DNA of 64,000 nt from Bauldia sp. (GTDB lineage Bacteria > Pseudomonadota > Alphaproteobacteria > Rhizobiales > Kaistiaceae). The number at the start of each line of letters is the position of its first letter. The stretch's first letter is position 1. The notes beneath the pieces were generated by a model. It was not told where the DNA came from. It saw nothing but the letters and a program-made list of their open reading frames with translations, and made no database searches. The stretch covers positions 1-64,000 of the forward strand of contig JANQRX010000005.1 of NCBI GenBank assembly GCA_028284325.1, given 5' to 3'. This document shows, piece after piece, positions 19,457 to 26,699 of this stretch. Position numbers and translations under genes: made by a program.

Positions 19457-20021
19457 CGGCGTCGTCCCGGTCGCGGACGGATTCCGGCGCCGATTTGCGC
19501 GCGGTCTCGGCGTCGCGATACTTCACCGTCATGAGGTGCTCGCAGTAGAGCACCTGTTCGCCCTCGTCCTTGAAGACCGAATAGCTGGCCTTGACCAGCC
19601 CCATCTCCTCGTATTTGGGCCGCTTCTCGAGGTTCTCGCGGATGGAGTAGATCGTGTCGCCGATGAAGACCGGCTTGATGAAGCGCAGACGGTCGTAACC
19701 GTACGAAAACGCGTTCAGGCAGTTGGTCGCGACGAGCCCGAGGCCGTAGGAGAAGACCTGCGCGCCGGCGACGAGCCGGCGGCCGAAGATGCCTTCCTTC
19801 TCGGCGAAATGCTGGTCGGCGACGTAGGGGTGAATGTCGGTGACGAGGGTGTTGAACAACATCGCCTCGCCTTCGGAGATCGTGCGCCTTAGGGAACGAA
19901 TTTTGTCGCCGACCCCAAAGTCCTCGTAGAACCAGTTCTCCGCATTCCAGACAGGAATCTCACCGTGCTCGGACGGCATGTCCGGCGGCGGCCGGACGTG
20001 GGTTCCTATTTCAACGACCAT
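19449..20021 (-). CDS. MaoC-like hydratase/dehydratase
   Basis: A 190-residue hot-dog-fold protein, first gene of the long leftward operon. It contains a MaoC-like core: [56 protein letters not shown]. The usual catalytic Asp/His pair of R-hydratases lies in the TDIHPYVAD segment. ATG at 20021 is chosen because GGGGAGGAAGC lies directly before it; an in-frame start further upstream (20072) would run over the promoter. It probably hydrates or dehydrates a CoA-linked acid made by the CoA-transferase. It is a diverged partner of the MaoC protein at 20153. Confidence 0.82.
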   Translation of the reverse strand: MVVEIGTHVRPPPDMPSEHGEIPVWNAENWFYEDFGVGDKIRSLRRTISEGEAMLFNTLVTDIHPYVADQHFAEKEGIFGRRLVAGAQVFSYGLGLVATNCLNAFSYGYDRLRFIKPVFIGDTIYSIRENLEKRPKYEEMGLVKASYSVFKDEGEQVLYCEHLMTVKYRDAETARKSAPESVRDRDDADA

Positions 20022-20043
20022 GCTTCCTCCCCCTTGCGTCGCA

Positions 20044-20094
20044 ACCATAGGCCCGTGAATTTTGTTAGTCAAATGACTTTTTATATGTACAATC
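20044..20094. promoter_or_regulatory. Divergent promoter region with palindromes (MaoC operons)
   Basis: For the leftward operon, reverse-strand TTGACT (20072-20067) and TATGGT (20049-20044) are spaced by exactly 17 bases. For the rightward operon, a good -10 TACAAT (20088-20093) lies 17 bases after a weak -35 TTAGTC (20065-20070). AGTCA-AA-TGACT (20067-20078) is an inverted repeat over the -35. TTATATGTACAA followed by TCTACCCG (20081-20100) resembles the segment at 22478-22498 by the IclR gene, so a shared IclR operator is plausible. Confidence 0.6.
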
Positions 20095-20152
20095 TACCCG
20101 TGGGCGGTAGACTGTCGTAGCCTGCGGTCAACCGAGCGGGAGGAGACGGCCC

Positions 20153-20605
20153 ATGCAGCAGACGCGCTACTTCGAGGAGTATGAGGTCGGCGCCACCCGC
20201 GAGACCCATGCGCGCACGATCACCGAGACCGACTTCGTCATCCACGCCGGCCACACCGGCGATTTCTTCCCCCATCACATGGACGCGGAGCACATGCGCA
20301 CCACGCCGTTCGGCGGCCGGATCGCGCATGGCACCATGACCTTCGCCATCGGCGTGGGCCTGACCGCGACCGTGCTGAACCCGGTCGCCTTCACCTACGG
20401 CTACGAACGCCTGCGGTTTCCGAACCCGGTGAAGATCGGCGACACGATCCGCACCGTGGTCGAGGTCAAATCCGCCGAGGACGATGAGAAACGACCGGAC
20501 TTCGGCCGCGTCGTCGAGGCGACGACCGTTCTCAACCAGAGGGACGAGACGGTGCTCTACTGCGAGCATGTCCTGCTTGTCGAAAGGAGGCCGCCGGCAA
20601 CATGA
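20153..20605 (+). CDS. MaoC-family dehydratase
   Basis: A 150-residue single hot-dog-domain protein. It has the R-specific enoyl-CoA hydratase-like motif TETDFVIHAGHTGDFFPHHMD, with candidate catalytic acid and histidine, then FGGRIAHGTMTFAIGVGL and YGYERLRFPNPVKIGDTI. GGGAGGAG precedes the ATG. It is transcribed away from the other MaoC gene and overlaps the next gene by four bases. The two MaoC proteins share the block YGY(D/E)RLRF and may act as a pair or on successive intermediates. Confidence 0.85.
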   Translation: MQQTRYFEEYEVGATRETHARTITETDFVIHAGHTGDFFPHHMDAEHMRTTPFGGRIAHGTMTFAIGVGLTATVLNPVAFTYGYERLRFPNPVKIGDTIRTVVEVKSAEDDEKRPDFGRVVEATTVLNQRDETVLYCEHVLLVERRPPAT

Positions 20606-21675
20606 TCGAGCTCAAGCAGACCTGGGACGCGCCGAGCGCGCCACGTCCGATCGTCATCATCGGCGCCGGCGGCATCGTCAACGATGCGCACATGCCGGCC
20701 TACCGCAAGGCCGGCCTGCCGGTCGCCGGCGTGTTCGACATCAACGCCGACAACGCCCGGGGGATCGCCGACAAATGGGAGATTCCGGTCGTCCACGCCG
20801 ACCTCGCCGCGGCGACCGCCGCCGGCAACGACGTCGTCTACGATCTCGCCCTGCCCCCTGCCGCCATCAACGACGTGCTGGAGGAGCTACCGGACAACGC
20901 CACGGTGCTCATCCAGAAGCCCATGGGTCAGGACTACGACCAGGCCGTCGCCATCCGCGCCATCTGCCGGCGCAAGGCGCTGACGGCGGCGGTGAACTTC
21001 CAGCTCAGGTTCAGCCCGCAGATGCTCGCCGTCCGGCGTGCGCTGGAGGCCGGCCTCATCGGCGACCTGCTGGAGATCGACGTCCATCTGAACGTCAGCA
21101 CGCCGTGGCACCTGTTCCCGTTCCTCAAGGCCATGGACCGGGTCGAGATCGCCGTCCACTCGATCCACTACCTGGACCTCATCCGCTCGCTCGCCGGCGA
21201 GCCGCAGGGCGTGTTCGCCCGCACCCTGGGCGATCCGCGCGCGGCCGACATGGCCCAGACACGCACCTCGGCGATCCTCGATTTCGGCCGGGATCTGCGG
21301 TGCGGCCTGTCCATCAACCACAACCATCCGGCCGGCGGCCGCTTCCAGGTGGCGCGCTTCCGCTTCGAGGGTACGGACGGCGCGATTATCGCCGAGCTCG
21401 GTGTGTTAAAGAACTATCCCGAAGGCGAGCCGGACGAGTTGTGGATCGCGTCCAAAGGCGCCGAATGGGACTCGGTTCCGCTGGAAGGCGGCTGGTTCCC
21501 GGACGCCTTCATCGGCACGATGAGCAATCTTCAGCGCTTTGCGGCCGGCGAGGACGACGTACTGTCGACATCGGTCGAGGATGCGATCGGGACCATGGCG
21601 CTGGCGGAAGCCTGTTTCGCCTCCGACGCTGCGCCGTCGACGTCGGTGCCCGACTGGCGTGACGCCTCGTCCTGA
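20602..21675 (+). CDS. Gfo/Idh/MocA family oxidoreductase
   Basis: A 357-residue NAD(P)-dependent sugar oxidoreductase. The Rossmann segment is PIVIIGAGGIVNDAHMPAYRK; the family lysine motif reads VLIQKPMGQDYDQA (EKP becomes QKP). C-terminal sheet-domain residues include VEIAVHSIHYLDLIRSLAG with the catalytic-region histidine. The sequence ends EDAIGTMALAEACFAS, a usual C-terminal helix. In this cluster it could oxidise the sugar at C1 to give the lactone used by the amidohydrolase. Its last 145 bases overlap, on the other strand, the end of the IclR gene. Confidence 0.85.
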   Translation: MIELKQTWDAPSAPRPIVIIGAGGIVNDAHMPAYRKAGLPVAGVFDINADNARGIADKWEIPVVHADLAAATAAGNDVVYDLALPPAAINDVLEELPDNATVLIQKPMGQDYDQAVAIRAICRRKALTAAVNFQLRFSPQMLAVRRALEAGLIGDLLEIDVHLNVSTPWHLFPFLKAMDRVEIAVHSIHYLDLIRSLAGEPQGVFARTLGDPRAADMAQTRTSAILDFGRDLRCGLSINHNHPAGGRFQVARFRFEGTDGAIIAELGVLKNYPEGEPDELWIASKGAEWDSVPLEGGWFPDAFIGTMSNLQRFAAGEDDVLSTSVEDAIGTMALAEACFASDAAPSTSVPDWRDASS

Positions 21676-22439
21676 ACCAGCTCGAAGGCGCCGCCGATCT
21701 GCCGCGACAGGTCGGCGGCCGCATCCAGCAGCTTCTCGCGACAGGTTTCCACCGTGACGCCGCCGAAATACCGACCGAGCATCGGGATGGTGATCGCCGC
21801 GACCGCGAAACCGTCATGGCCGATGACGGGCGCGCTGAGGTTCGTCACCCCCTTGATGACGAAGCTCGGCATGGTCTCGACCCGCGCCTTGCGGATCTCC
21901 TCGAGGTCATGGCGGATGTCGCCCGGCGGACGGCCGTCGGGATGAGGATAGTCGCGCAGATACTGATCAATCACCTGGCTCGGCTGAAAGGCGAGGATGA
22001 CGCGACCGGACGATGTCCTCCAGACATCGATGCGCGCGCCCATGCGCACCGCAAGAACGTTGTTGCCGGGATTGTCGACCTGCGAAACCACTACAATGTT
22101 GTCGCCGGAGAGAACCGCGATGTGGACCGACTGCCGGACCTGGACCGCCAGTGTGCGCATGATCGGACCCGACGCCACCGAGAGCCGGCGAACGATCGGC
22201 GTCCGGTTCGCAAGCTCGAACAATCTGGTCGTCAGCGTATAGTGATCGCTGCGGTCGTCGAGGGCGATGAGGCCACGCCGGCGCAGCACCACCAGCATGC
22301 GGAAGATCTCGCCGACCGTGCGGTCGAGCTTGCGCGCGATCTCCGCCTGTGTCAGCCCGGTGTCGGAGTCCGCAAGGGCCTCGAGGATGTCCAGGCCCTT
22401 GTCGAGGGCGGGCGCGGTGTATTTCTCTCGCTCGGTCAT
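21531..22439 (-). CDS. IclR-family transcriptional regulator
   Basis: A 302-residue regulator. The winged helix covers about residues 10-75 (ALDKGLDILEALADSDTGLT, then IARKLDRTVGEIFRMLVVL); the IclR effector domain follows (residues ~85-260: RQSVHIAVLSGDNIVVVSQV, PVIGHDGFAVAAITIPMLG). The ATG at 22439 is chosen because it begins the usual N terminus; the frame upstream lies in the promoter. The last 40-45 residues are Ser/Ala-rich and exceed the family length of about 255-265; they are encoded opposite the end of the Gfo/Idh gene. It probably controls both flanking divergent promoters. Confidence 0.88.
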   Translation of the reverse strand: MTEREKYTAPALDKGLDILEALADSDTGLTQAEIARKLDRTVGEIFRMLVVLRRRGLIALDDRSDHYTLTTRLFELANRTPIVRRLSVASGPIMRTLAVQVRQSVHIAVLSGDNIVVVSQVDNPGNNVLAVRMGARIDVWRTSSGRVILAFQPSQVIDQYLRDYPHPDGRPPGDIRHDLEEIRKARVETMPSFVIKGVTNLSAPVIGHDGFAVAAITIPMLGRYFGGVTVETCREKLLDAAADLSRQIGGAFELVQDEASRQSGTDVDGAASEAKQASASAMVPIASSTDVDSTSSSPAAKR

Positions 22440-22457
22440 GGTCTCACGGTCGTTTGT

Positions 22458-22490
22458 TTGATTTATACGACACGTGTTGCATATATGCAA
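22458..22490. promoter_or_regulatory. Overlapping divergent iclR/monooxygenase promoters with palindrome
   Basis: Rightward promoter: TTGATT (22458-22463), 17 bases, ATATAT (22481-22486). Leftward promoter: reverse-strand TTGCAT (22490-22485), 17 bases, TATAAA (22467-22462). The perfect palindrome TTGCATATATGCAA (22477-22490) covers the rightward -10 and the leftward -35, and ACACGTGT (22470-22477) adjoins it. This layout suits simultaneous autoregulation and control of the catabolic operon by IclR. Confidence 0.65.
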
Positions 22491-22552
22491 TCTGCCGTCG
22501 TCGATCACTGCGGCTATAACACCGCCGGAACGCGGCGCCGGGAGGAGATGCG

Positions 22553-24124
22553 ATGCAAGCGGTCGACGTTGCGATTGTCGGGGGCGGTCCCGTCGGGCTC
22601 GGTCTGGCGATCGATCTCGGTCAGCGTGGCGTCAACGTTGCCCTGTTCGAGCGATCGAGCAAACTCCACCGCATCCCCAAGGGCCAGAACCTGACGCAGC
22701 GCACCGGCGAGCACTTCAAGGCCTGGGGCGTCTACGACGCCGTGAAGGACGCCATCACGATGCCGGCCGCCTACGGCACCGGCGGCGTGACGACCTATCG
22801 GACCCTGCTCAGCCACTACAGCTACGACTGGCTGATCCGCGCCGACGTGCGCGCGTTCTACGCCGCCGACAACATGCGCATCCCGCAATACGACCTTGAG
22901 GCCGTGCTGCGCGAGCGGGTGGCGCAGTTGGACAGCGTCACAGTCCGTTACGACCACCAGGTCGAGCAGATCGACGCGACCGACGACGGCGTCCGTCTGC
23001 GTGTCGTTGATGACCAGGGCGACGCGATGGAGGCCGTCGCCCGCTTTGCCGTCGGCTGCGACGGGGCGCGGTCGATGGTGCGCGAGAGCGCGGGCCTGAC
23101 CCGATCGCTCAGGGAACACTTCCGCCGGATGATCCTGGCGGTGTTCCGGTCCGATGAGCTGCACGACCTGCTTGAACGCTTTCCCGGCAAGTCCTACTTC
23201 AACGCGCTGGCGCCCGAGAAGGAGGGCTACTGGCAGTTCTTCGGGCGTGTCGGGGTGGGAAGCTGGTTTTTCCACACCCCCGTCCCGATCGATTCGAGCC
23301 TCGATACCCTCGATCTCGGTGAACATCTGGCGGCGGCCGTCGGCAGGGAGATTGCCTTCGAGACCGACTATCTCGGTTTCTGGGATCTGCGCATCGCCAT
23401 CGCCGACAGCTACCGCAAGGGCCCGATCTTCATCGCCGGCGATGCCGCCCACAGTCATCCGCCCTATGGCGGCTACGGGGTCAACAATGGCTTCGAGGAC
23501 GTGCGCAATCTCGCCTGGAAGCTGGAGGCGGCGCTCGGGGGCTGGGGCGGTGAAGGCCTGCTCGACAGCTACTCGGCGGAACGGCAGCCGGTGTTCGAGT
23601 CCACCGCCGACGACTTCATCGCCCGGATGATCGACAGCGATCGCGCCTTCGTCGAGACCTACAGCCCGGAGAAGGACAGGGACGCCTTCGAGACCGCATG
23701 GGCGAAGCGCGCCGAACTGACCCGGCGAGACGTCGACCATTACTGCCCGAACTACGCCGGGTCGCCGATCGTGGTCGGCGGTGCCGGACCGACCAGCGCG
23801 GTCGGGGAGCACAGCCACGCGGCGCGGGCCGGTTACATCCTGTCGCCGCAGGACGACGTGGCCGAGCGGCTCGGCAGCGGGTTCAATCTCGTGTCGGTGG
23901 GCGACAACGCCGAAGCCGAGGCCGCGTTCGCCACGGCCGCGGGTGATCTTGGCGCGCCGCTCGACATCGTGTCCATGGCTCCGACGGCGGCAACCGCGCG
24001 CTGGGGCGCGACCCTGATCCTGCTCCGCCCGGATCGCTATGTTGCGTGGGCCGGCGGCTCTGTCGATGCGACGCGTATCCTCACCACCGCCATCGGCGGG
24101 CAACAGGAAGGAGAGGTCTCGTGA
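22553..24124 (+). CDS. FAD-dependent aromatic-ring-type monooxygenase
   Basis: A 523-residue class A flavoprotein monooxygenase of the MhpA/PheA type. The FAD-binding GGGPVGLGLAIDL motif lies at residues ~10-22, the DG motif VGCDGARSMVRES near 170, and the GD motif IFIAGDAAHSHPPYGGYGVN near 300-320. A C-terminal thioredoxin-like region, typical of this group, is degenerate. It would insert one oxygen atom into a phenolic or enolic substrate with NAD(P)H. GGGAGGAG precedes the ATG. The stop overlaps the GTG start of the aldehyde dehydrogenase. The substrate is unknown. Confidence 0.87.
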   Translation: MQAVDVAIVGGGPVGLGLAIDLGQRGVNVALFERSSKLHRIPKGQNLTQRTGEHFKAWGVYDAVKDAITMPAAYGTGGVTTYRTLLSHYSYDWLIRADVRAFYAADNMRIPQYDLEAVLRERVAQLDSVTVRYDHQVEQIDATDDGVRLRVVDDQGDAMEAVARFAVGCDGARSMVRESAGLTRSLREHFRRMILAVFRSDELHDLLERFPGKSYFNALAPEKEGYWQFFGRVGVGSWFFHTPVPIDSSLDTLDLGEHLAAAVGREIAFETDYLGFWDLRIAIADSYRKGPIFIAGDAAHSHPPYGGYGVNNGFEDVRNLAWKLEAALGGWGGEGLLDSYSAERQPVFESTADDFIARMIDSDRAFVETYSPEKDRDAFETAWAKRAELTRRDVDHYCPNYAGSPIVVGGAGPTSAVGEHSHAARAGYILSPQDDVAERLGSGFNLVSVGDNAEAEAAFATAAGDLGAPLDIVSMAPTAATARWGATLILLRPDRYVAWAGGSVDATRILTTAIGGQQEGEVS

Positions 24125-25560
24125 CGGAGTCCGGACACCACTACATCGGCGGCACGTGGGTGGCGGACGCCCCGAACGGCGTCTACGACAGCGTCAACCC
24201 GACCAACGGCGAGGTGGTCGGCTCCGCCCCCAACGGGTCTGCCGCGCTCGCCGGGCAGGCCGTGGAGGCAGCCCGCCGCGCGTTCGACGCCACCGACTGG
24301 GCGTCGAGCCCGCGCCTCCGCGCCCAGGCGCTGATGGATTTCGCCGACCGCCTCGAAGCGCGCAAGGTCGAGATCGCGACACTGATGGCCCGCGAGAACG
24401 GCAAGGTGTTCGCCCAGGCGATGCACGAACTCGCCGCCGGCTACGGCGAGGCCCGCTACTACGCCGGCGTCGCCCGCAACGTCTTCGGCCGCACCTATGA
24501 GAGCGGGCCGGGCAAACTCTCCCTCATGACCCGCGAGCCGGCGGGTGTGGTGTCGGTGATCGTGCCGTGGAACGCGCCGGTGACGCTGCTGGTGCGGTCG
24601 GTGGCGCCGGCGCTCGCCGCCGGTTGCGCCGTGGTCATCAAGCCGGCCCCCCAGACGCCGCTCACCAACGCCGCCGTCATCGCCTGCTTCGACGCGGTCG
24701 AGGCGATCCCGAAAGGCATCGTCAACTCGGTCAACGAGCATGGCGTCGAGGTGGGCACGGTGCTCTCGTCCCATCCCGACATCGACGTCATCTCGTTCAC
24801 CGGCTCGTCGCGGACCGGCAAGATCATCATGGCCAACGCCGCCGCGACCATCAAACACGTTTCGCTGGAACTCGGCGGCAAGGCGCCCGCGGTCGTCTTC
24901 GACGACGCCGATCTCGACACCGCCGTCGCCGAGATCAAGCGCGGCTCGCTGGCGCTCAACGGCCAGATGTGCACCTGCATCAGCCGCATCCTCGTCCACC
25001 ACCGGGTCTACGATGACATGAAAGCGCGCATGACCGCCGCGTACGAGGCGACCCGCACCGGCGATCCGCTGGCCGACGGTATCGAGCTCGGGCCGCTGAT
25101 CGACCGACCCAACCAGGAACGTATCCTCGGCCTGATCGACAAGGCCGCCGACGAGGCGCGGCTGGTGGTGCGCGGGACGGCGATGGCGAACGAGATGGCC
25201 AACGGCTGTTTCGTGACGCCAACCCTGTTCGAGATCGACGACGTGACGAGCGACCTGGTGCAGGACGAACTGTTCGGCCCGGTCGTGTCGCTGGAGCGGT
25301 TCGCCGACGAAGCCGAGGCGCTGGCGAAGGCCAACGCGACCCGCTACGGGCTGGCGGCCTCCGTCTACACCAACGACCTCAGCCGCGCGATGCGCATGGG
25401 CCGCCAACTGAAATCGGGCACCGTGTGGATGAACTGCCACAACCGTCTGTTCGCCGAGGTCGAGACCGGCGGCTATCGCGAGAGCGGGATCGGACGCCTG
25501 CATGGGGTCGAGGCGATGAACGATTTCCTCGAAACCAAGCACCTCTATTTCGAGACCTAG
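24121..25560 (+). CDS. Aldehyde dehydrogenase (NAD(P)-dependent)
   Basis: A 479-residue aldehyde dehydrogenase. The substrate/cofactor channel shows VIVPWNAPVTLLVRSVAPAL, the Rossmann FTGSSRTGK, general base Glu250 in LELGGKAP and the nucleophile Cys284 in NGQMCTC, 34 residues later as expected. GTG at 24121 is selected: it forms a GTGA junction with the monooxygenase stop and has AGGAGAGG upstream. A longer in-frame extension to 24046 overlaps that gene and is rejected. It probably oxidises an aldehyde generated within this operon. Confidence 0.92.
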   Translation: MTESGHHYIGGTWVADAPNGVYDSVNPTNGEVVGSAPNGSAALAGQAVEAARRAFDATDWASSPRLRAQALMDFADRLEARKVEIATLMARENGKVFAQAMHELAAGYGEARYYAGVARNVFGRTYESGPGKLSLMTREPAGVVSVIVPWNAPVTLLVRSVAPALAAGCAVVIKPAPQTPLTNAAVIACFDAVEAIPKGIVNSVNEHGVEVGTVLSSHPDIDVISFTGSSRTGKIIMANAAATIKHVSLELGGKAPAVVFDDADLDTAVAEIKRGSLALNGQMCTCISRILVHHRVYDDMKARMTAAYEATRTGDPLADGIELGPLIDRPNQERILGLIDKAADEARLVVRGTAMANEMANGCFVTPTLFEIDDVTSDLVQDELFGPVVSLERFADEAEALAKANATRYGLAASVYTNDLSRAMRMGRQLKSGTVWMNCHNRLFAEVETGGYRESGIGRLHGVEAMNDFLETKHLYFET

Positions 25561-25570
25561 ACCAAGGCCG

Positions 25571-26686
25571 ATGGCGCTGATCCAGTATCTGTCGCGCATT
25601 CCCTTCGACTTCGGGGCGATCTCGCTGCTCGGCGACGAGATCGCGCGCCTTGGCCTGAAACGGCCACTCATGATCACCGACAGGGGTGTCGCCGGCGCCG
25701 GGATTCTCGACAGGGCGCTCGCCGCCGCCAAGCCCGTCCGGCCGGTTGTCTATGACGGCACGACGGAGAACCCGACCGAGCAGTCGCTGCTCGCGTGCCT
25801 CGACATCTGGAACGACAAGGGCTGCGACGGCGTCATCGCGCTCGGCGGCGGATCGTCCATCGATCTCGCCAAGGCGGTGGCGTTGCTCGCGAGCCACGGC
25901 GGCAAGCTCGCCGACTACGACGTCAGGACCGGCGGCTCGGACCGGATCGGCAAGGTCGCGCCGCAGATCGCCGTCCCCACCGCCGCCGGCACCGGCGCCG
26001 AGGTGGGCCGGGCCTGCGTGATGAGCCTTTCCGACGGCACCAAGATCGCGGCCGTCAACCTCAACATGGTCGCCGACGTGGTGATCTGCGATCCCGAACT
26101 GACACTGTCGCTGCCGCCGCGCCTGACCGCGGCCACCGGGATCGACGCGCTGAGCCACGGGATCGAGACGACCATGAGCCCGCAGGTCAACCCACCGGCC
26201 GGCGCGATCGCGCTCGACTGCGTGGCCCGCGCCGCCAAATGGCTGCCGGTGGCGGTCGAGGACGGTTCCAATCGCGAGGCGCGGTGGCAGATGATGATGG
26301 CCGCGCTCGAAGGCGGCCTATGCCTGCAGAAGGCGCTGGGCGGCGCCCACGCCATGGCGACGCCACTCGGCGAGCTTCACCTTCACCACGGGACGCTGAT
26401 CGGCATCCTGCTGCCGCACATTCTGCGCTTCAACAAGGACCACGCGGCGGAGGCAATCGCGACGATTAAGGCCGCGGCCGGCGTACCGGCCGACGTCGAC
26501 GCGGCGGACTGGATGCGCGACCTCGTCGCTTCGATCGGCCTGACGCTGACGCTGGGTGAGCTCGGTGTCGATGCCGACCTCCTGCCCGGCATCGCCCGGA
26601 AGGCTGCCGTGAACCACCTGTCGGCGACCAATCCGCGGCCGGCGACCGCGGAGGATTATCTCAGCCTCCTCAAGGCGGCGATGTAG
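25571..26686 (+). CDS. Iron-containing alcohol dehydrogenase
   Basis: A 371-residue group III alcohol dehydrogenase. NAD-binding GGGSSIDLAKAVALL lies at about residues 94-108, and the substrate region has AVPTAAGTGAEVGRACV. Metal ligands are expected in the Asp/His-rich stretch ATGIDALSHGIET, GGAHAMATPLGELHLHHG. The N-terminal region resembles the maleylacetate reductase/4-hydroxybutyrate dehydrogenase branch. It lies ten bases after the aldehyde dehydrogenase and completes the three-gene oxidative operon. Confidence 0.87.
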   Translation: MALIQYLSRIPFDFGAISLLGDEIARLGLKRPLMITDRGVAGAGILDRALAAAKPVRPVVYDGTTENPTEQSLLACLDIWNDKGCDGVIALGGGSSIDLAKAVALLASHGGKLADYDVRTGGSDRIGKVAPQIAVPTAAGTGAEVGRACVMSLSDGTKIAAVNLNMVADVVICDPELTLSLPPRLTAATGIDALSHGIETTMSPQVNPPAGAIALDCVARAAKWLPVAVEDGSNREARWQMMMAALEGGLCLQKALGGAHAMATPLGELHLHHGTLIGILLPHILRFNKDHAAEAIATIKAAAGVPADVDAADWMRDLVASIGLTLTLGELGVDADLLPGIARKAAVNHLSATNPRPATAEDYLSLLKAAM

Positions 26687-26699
26687 GGCCGCCGGCAAC

